From NCBI GenBank assembly GCA_052387235.1, contig JBQTJJ010000007.1, positions 1-8,451 of the forward strand: a DNA stretch of 8,451 nucleotides. The letters run 5' to 3'. This document shows, in pieces, positions 5,555-8,451 of the stretch. The notes under the pieces are model-generated. The model made no database searches and was not told the DNA's origin. It worked only from the letters and a program-made list of their open reading frames with translations. The position numbers and the translations under genes were made by a program. This DNA is from JBQTJJ01 sp052387235 (lineage in GTDB: Bacteria; Actinomycetota; Acidimicrobiia; Acidimicrobiales; GCA-2861595). Each line of letters opens with the position of its first letter. The first letter of the stretch is position 1.

Positions 5555-5788
5555 ATGACTGAGAACAGTCGCCAGGCAGGACCGTCCGCCCCCGTGCAGC
5601 TGCCCGGGTCGTCGTCCCTCACCGACGCCGCCAGGCGCATGAAGGACGAGGACGTCACGGACGTGCTGGTCGTGGACGGACGGAGCGTGCTCGGGGTCGT
5701 GACGGATCGGGACATCGTGATCCGGGCCGTGGCCCGGGGGCGCGACCCGTCCCGCACCACCCTGCACCAGATCTGGGAGGACTCATGA
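5555..5788 (+). CDS. Single-CBS-domain protein
   Basis: A 77-residue protein that is essentially one CBS domain after an 11-residue N-terminal tail. The domain is recognisable from SLTDAARRMKDEDVTDVLVV (21-40), then VLGVVTDRDIVIRAVARGRD (45-64) with the VTDRDI hallmark. CBS domains bind adenosine nucleotides such as AMP, ATP or SAM, normally as a two-repeat Bateman module in proteins of about 130-140 residues. Here the protein stops at HQIWEDS, where the second repeat would begin. No frame downstream encodes a second CBS unit, so this is a short protein and not a frameshifted one; it would have to pair with a second chain. Its stop overlaps the next start as ATGA, so the two are probably translated together. 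Ligand and partner are unknown. Confidence 0.82.
   Translation: MTENSRQAGPSAPVQLPGSSSLTDAARRMKDEDVTDVLVVDGRSVLGVVTDRDIVIRAVARGRDPSRTTLHQIWEDS
5775..5780 (+). promoter_or_regulatory. Ribosome binding site for the Pro-rich microprotein
   Basis: GGGAGG within the last CBS codons (Trp-Glu) is four bases before the ATG at 5785. Together with the ATGA overlap it is the main evidence that the following small frame is translated. Confidence 0.6.
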
Positions 5789-5961
5789 GCACCGCCACCC
5801 GCCCCCGCCGGCTGGGCCTGCCGGGCGACCCGTTCCCGCCGGTCGACCCGCCCCCTGTCGACCCCCAGCCCTTCCCGCCGCTCGACCCCGACCCGGAGGT
5901 GCCGATCCCGCCTGGTCGCCCCGACCCGAGCCCCGACCCCGGACTGATCACGGCCCGATAG
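5785..5961 (+). CDS. Proline/aspartate-rich microprotein coupled to the CBS gene
   Basis: A 58-residue frame starting in the ATGA overlap with the CBS gene and ending at TAG 5959-5961. After a short basic start (MSTATRPRRLGLPG) it is dominated by proline (21 of 58) and aspartate (7), with repeated DP, FPP and VDP units such as DPFPPVDPPPVDPQPFPPL and EVPIPPG, and ends in GLITAR. It should be unstructured or adopt a polyproline II shape. It has no signal peptide, cysteine or membrane segment. G/C-ending codons, a strong Shine-Dalgarno and the stop-start overlap argue for real translation. I recognise no family. It could be a binding partner or linker peptide for the CBS protein; that is inference. 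A chance frame remains possible because CCN and GAC codons are common in GC-rich DNA. Confidence 0.55.
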   Translation: MSTATRPRRLGLPGDPFPPVDPPPVDPQPFPPLDPDPEVPIPPGRPDPSPDPGLITAR

Positions 5962-5999
5962 CGTCGGCCGATGGGCGACGGGGCTGACGGGCGGGGCGG

Positions 6000-7043
6000 C
6001 TGAGCGCGAGCGGCGGCCGCCTGCGCCTCGGCGTCCTCGACCAGTCCCCGGTGGCGGCCGGGTCGACGGGGGCCGACGCGCTCGGCGCCACGGTGGAGCT
6101 GGCCCGGGCCGCCGAGGCACTGGGCTACACGCGCGTCTGGCTGGCCGAGCACCACAGCGCGCCGGGCCTGGCCGGGACGGCGCCCGAGGTGCTCGCAGCC
6201 GCGGTGGCCTCGGCCACGTCCACCATCCGGGTGGGCGCCGGCGGCGTGCTGCTCTCGCACTACAGCCCGCTCAAGGTGGCCGAGGCCTTCCGGGTGCTCT
6301 CTGCCCTCTTCCCGGGCCGCATCGACCTCGGCGTGGGACGGCACGCCGGCGCCGGCTCGGTGGTGGCCGCCGCCCTCCAGCCCGGCCCCGAGGCCTTCGG
6401 CGACGACTACTTCCCCCGCCAGGTGGTCGACCTGCTCGGCTACCTGGAGGGCGGCCTCGAGCCCGGGCATCCCCACGCCGGCACCCGCGCCATGCCGGAA
6501 GGCACGCAGGGACCGGACGTGTGGCTGCTCGGGTCGAGCCCGTACAGCGCCGGCCTGGCCGCCACCCTCGGACTGTCGTACTGCTTCGCCCACTTCATCA
6601 CGCCGGCCCACGGGTCACAGGCCATGCAGCGCTACCGCCGCCGCTTCACGCCGGCCTCCCCGCCCCGGGCGACCGGGCAGGCGGTGGCCGTCTCGGTGGT
6701 GTGCGCCGGGACCGACGCCGAGGCCGAGCGGCTGGCCGCCAGCCAGGCGGTGTGGCGGCTGCGGTCGTTCGACGACCGGGAGCCGGTGCCCGGCCCCGAC
6801 GAGGCCGCGGCCACCATGGCTGCCCTCGACCCCCTCGCCCGGGCCCGCCTGGCCCAGGATCGCGACGGGGTCGTGGTGGGCGGGCCGGAGCGGGTCCGGG
6901 ACGAGGTCACGGCGCTGGCCCGCGCCTTCGAGGTCGACGAGGTGGTGGTGGTCACGGTCTGCCACGACCCCCGCGACCGGCTGCGCTCCTACGAGCTGGT
7001 GGCGTCCGCCTTCGGCCTGGGCGGCGGTCCCGGCCGGCGCTGA
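6000..7043 (+). CDS. LLM-class (luciferase-like) flavin-dependent oxidoreductase
   Basis: A member of the bacterial luciferase-like monooxygenase family, which use FMNH2 or F420H2 to oxidise varied substrates in a TIM-barrel fold. Visible family features are the first strand LRLGVLDQSPVAAGST, then GYTRVWLAEHHSAPG, TAPEVLAAAVASAT, IRVGAGGVLLSHYSPLKVAE, FPGRIDLGVGR and, late, VWLLGSSPYSAGLAA, resembling the 'group 1' (MsnO8-like) subfamily. The substrate cannot be predicted. The usual call would be GTG 6051 (330 aa), but this removes the first beta strand, whose codons are in frame from 6018 on. The only candidate upstream start after the in-frame stop at 5985 is CTG 6000, giving 347 aa beginning MSASGGRLRLGVLDQ. 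A missing base that joins the frame to ATG 5971 is an alternative. It is convergent with the stalk-protein gene at 7077. Confidence 0.85.
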   Translation: MSASGGRLRLGVLDQSPVAAGSTGADALGATVELARAAEALGYTRVWLAEHHSAPGLAGTAPEVLAAAVASATSTIRVGAGGVLLSHYSPLKVAEAFRVLSALFPGRIDLGVGRHAGAGSVVAAALQPGPEAFGDDYFPRQVVDLLGYLEGGLEPGHPHAGTRAMPEGTQGPDVWLLGSSPYSAGLAATLGLSYCFAHFITPAHGSQAMQRYRRRFTPASPPRATGQAVAVSVVCAGTDAEAERLAASQAVWRLRSFDDREPVPGPDEAAATMAALDPLARARLAQDRDGVVVGGPERVRDEVTALARAFEVDEVVVVTVCHDPRDRLRSYELVASAFGLGGGPGRR

Positions 7044-7076
7044 GCACGCCTGCATCCGCCGTCCGGGGCGCCGGCG

Positions 7077-7850
7077 TCACCGGGGGCAGCAGGCGACCTC
7101 GACGACCCCGCCCTTGGCCAGGGTGCGGCCGGCGCCGCTGACGGCCTCGATCACGTACTGGTACGTGCCGCCGGCCACCACGTCGCGGTCGGCGTAGGTC
7201 CGGGTCGCGCGGTCGGCGCTGGTGAACACCACCTGCTTGGTGCCGCCGTTGGTGGCCCGGTGCAGGCGCCAGCCGGCGAAGGTGGGGTCGTCGCTGCCGG
7301 TCCAGGTGCACGTGACGACCGGCACGGTGTCCTCCCACGCCGGGGCGCAGCGCAGCTCGAGCCGGGCGATGGGCTTGGTGGTGGTGGTGACGGGCGGCGG
7401 CGCCGTCGTGGTGGTGGTGGTGACGGCCGCCGGCGCCGTGGTGGTGGTGGTGGCGGCGGCCGCGGGCCGGACGACGGTGGTGGGGGTCACGAGGGGCGCC
7501 GGCGCCGCGGTGGTCGTGGTGGGCTCGACGGCGGGAGGCCTCGTGGTCGTGGTGGTCGTGGTCGAGGACGTGGTCGACGAGGACACGCCGTGGGTGGCGA
7601 CGTTCACGTCCTGGTCGCCCTGGGGCACGGCCACCGCCAGCAGGCCGGCGGCCGCGGCCGCGACCAGGCCGAGCCTGACCGCCCGCCGGCGGGACCGGGC
7701 CAGGGCCAGCTCGTCGGCCACCACGGCCACGCGGTGGCCCGCGCCGAACCGGTCCTCGAGGCGGGCGGCGAAGCCGGGCGCCGGGGGCGGGACGGGGACC
7801 TGGCCCATCCGCTCCAGCCGGCGGCGCACGTCCTTGCGGCCCGGCCTCAT
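7077..7850 (-). CDS. One-TM Thr-rich stalk protein, putative non-zinc anti-sigma factor
   Basis: A 257-residue membrane protein. Residues 1-56 are a cytoplasmic segment with RKDVRRRLERMG, a PPPAPGFAARLEDRF motif and a basic RSRRR stop; 58-76 form one transmembrane helix; 90-160 are a Thr/Pro/Ala stalk with runs of up to seven threonines; and 161-256 look like a fibronectin III-like or Ig-like beta domain with WEDTVPVVTCTWTGSDDP, FAGWRLHRATNG and GGTYQYVIEAVSG, and Cys168, Cys181, Cys254 and Cys255. Topology should be N-in, C-out. Its ATG overlaps the stop of the sigma factor gene as ATGA, the usual place for an anti-sigma factor, and PPPAPGFAARLEDRF resembles the short N-terminal motif of such actinobacterial proteins. 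There is no HxxxCxxC zinc motif. Anti-sigma function is inferred from position and topology. Confidence 0.75.
   Translation of the reverse strand: MRPGRKDVRRRLERMGQVPVPPPAPGFAARLEDRFGAGHRVAVVADELALARSRRRAVRLGLVAAAAAGLLAVAVPQGDQDVNVATHGVSSSTTSSTTTTTTTRPPAVEPTTTTAAPAPLVTPTTVVRPAAAATTTTTAPAAVTTTTTTAPPPVTTTTKPIARLELRCAPAWEDTVPVVTCTWTGSDDPTFAGWRLHRATNGGTKQVVFTSADRATRTYADRDVVAGGTYQYVIEAVSGAGRTLAKGGVVEVACCPR
7374..7583 (-). repeat. ACC-triplet-rich tract encoding the Thr stalk
   Basis: On the plus strand this is a series of GGT/GTG runs broken by other codons; on the coding strand the runs are mostly ACC threonine codons. Slippage here would lengthen or shorten the stalk in frame. Some runs may be miscounted in an assembly. 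Confidence 0.7.
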
Positions 7851-8451
7851 GACACGCCCTCCTCGGCGATGACCCGGCGCAGGGCGGCGAGGGCCCGGTG
7901 GACGGTGACGGCCAGTGTGGGCCTCGAGCAGCCCATGGCTGCGGCCGCCTCCTCCGGGCTGAGGCCGGCGAGGAAGCGCAGGGTCAGGGCCTGCTGGTAG
8001 CGGGGGCGGAGGCGGCCGAGGGCGTCGCGCACGGCCTCGTCGTCCTCGAACGACGGACCCTCCACCACCCGGGTGTCGGCGTGGTCCATGAGGGCGAGCT
8101 GGGCCCGGGGCGTCGTGTGTCGCCCCTCCCTGCGGTACCAGCCGGCCAGCTCGGACGCCGCGATACGGAACAACCACGGCTCGATCCCGCCGCCCCGCCA
8201 GCGGAACGAGGGCAGGGCCCGCCACGCCCGCTCGAAGGTGGCGGCCGTCACCTCCTCCGCCACCTCCCGGGAGCCGGAGCGCCGGTAGCTGAAGGAGTAG
8301 ATCCGGTGCCAGTGGCGGCGGAACAGCTCGCCGAAGGCCTCGGGGTCGTGGCGGGGGCCCCCGGCGCGGGGGGCGGGGTCGGGGGGGGCCGCCGCGGGCG
8401 GGGGGGGGGGTGCGGGGGGCCCCCCCCCGCCGGAGGGACACCCCCCCCCCC
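7847..8451 (-). CDS. ECF-type RNA polymerase sigma factor, 5' end missing
   Basis: An extracytoplasmic-function sigma-70 family factor directing RNA polymerase to a specific regulon. Region 2 is clear: DPEAFGELFRRHWHRIYSFS, then SREVAEEVTAATFERAWRAL and FRWRGGGIEPWLFRIAASEL (-10 recognition and core binding), and region 4 follows at LRPRYQQALTLRFLAGLSPE, then EAAAAMGCSRPTLAVTVHRA (the -35 helix-turn-helix). Starting at GTG 8263 would remove the first half of region 2, whose codons continue in frame to at least about 8350. No ATG or GTG occurs in this frame between 8264 and the edge, so the start lies outside the window or in the unreliable G/C tail; codons past about 8355 should not be trusted. 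The stop overlaps the start of the stalk-protein gene by ATGA, making a sigma/anti-sigma-like operon. Confidence 0.88.
   Translation of the reverse strand, partial: GGGCPSGGGGPPAPPPPPAAAPPDPAPRAGGPRHDPEAFGELFRRHWHRIYSFSYRRSGSREVAEEVTAATFERAWRALPSFRWRGGGIEPWLFRIAASELAGWYRREGRHTTPRAQLALMDHADTRVVEGPSFEDDEAVRDALGRLRPRYQQALTLRFLAGLSPEEAAAAMGCSRPTLAVTVHRALAALRRVIAEEGVS
8354..8451. other. Low-complexity G/C tail at the window edge
   Basis: The last hundred bases are almost only G and C, including a run of ten G, one of six G, nine C and finally eleven C. Such runs are typical of an unreliable contig end (loss of signal or failed overlap) and are not a biological feature I recognise. They obscure the 5' end of the sigma factor gene. 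Confidence 0.7.

Noticed and set aside
5789..5961. A second CBS repeat lost by frameshift
   Set aside because: No forward frame after 5788 shows CBS features; the DNA encodes the Pro-rich frame cleanly.
7044..7076. Terminator in the convergent gap after the oxidoreductase
   Set aside because: Only an 8-bp GC palindrome (CGCCGGCG, 7069-7076) without loop or T tract is visible, too weak to call.
7222..7872. Val/Gly-repeat frames on the plus strand
   Set aside because: They are the reverse reading of the threonine ACC runs in the stalk protein.

Overview
The window is very GC-rich with strong G/C preference at third codon positions, short intergenic gaps, GTG/TTG starts, a possible leaderless gene, an HU protein with a Lys/Ala/Pro-rich tail and a gram-positive/actinobacterial-type SOS (LexA) box. 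Together these point to a high-GC actinobacterium, perhaps an Acidimicrobiia-like lineage from an environmental assembly; the lineage is inferred and not proven. The right end (about 8350-8451) is an almost pure G/C low-complexity tail that looks like a contig edge.

Layout, left to right: (1) 1-316, the edge of a possible minus-strand gene, then a less GC-rich regulatory gap. (2) 317-2347, a UvrD/Rep-family superfamily 1 DNA helicase with a perfect TCGAAC-N4-GTTCGA LexA box inside its first codons. (3) 2426-2968, a secreted lipoprotein with a DUF4352-like beta domain. (4) A divergent pair: an HU-type nucleoid protein (3016-3597, minus) whose tail carries four 30-bp tandem repeats, and a small basic coiled-coil protein of unknown function (3733-4200, plus). 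Their shared 135-bp spacer holds two perfect palindromes and a promoter that fits leaderless expression. (5) A second divergent pair: a DinB-fold-like protein (4226-4882, minus) and an orotate phosphoribosyltransferase-like protein (4935-5492, plus), with an 8-bp inverted repeat in the 52-bp gap. (6) 5555-5961, a two-gene unit: a single-CBS-domain protein coupled through an ATGA overlap and a strong Shine-Dalgarno to a 58-aa proline/aspartate-rich microprotein that a 60-residue length cutoff would miss. (7) 6000-7043, a luciferase-like flavin monooxygenase whose conserved N-terminus has no standard start codon. (8) 7077-8451 minus, an ECF-type sigma factor (5' end lost in the contig edge) overlapping by ATGA a one-TM protein with a Thr-rich extracellular stalk and a beta-sandwich-like domain, placed as an anti-sigma factor would be but lacking a zinc anti-sigma motif.

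No mobile element, CRISPR array, tRNA or rRNA is visible. The window is mostly ordinary chromosome (repair, nucleoid structure, nucleotide metabolism, envelope signalling). The items most worth a second look are the SOS box position, the CBS/Pro-rich coupled unit, the HU/unknown divergent locus and the sigma/stalk-protein operon.
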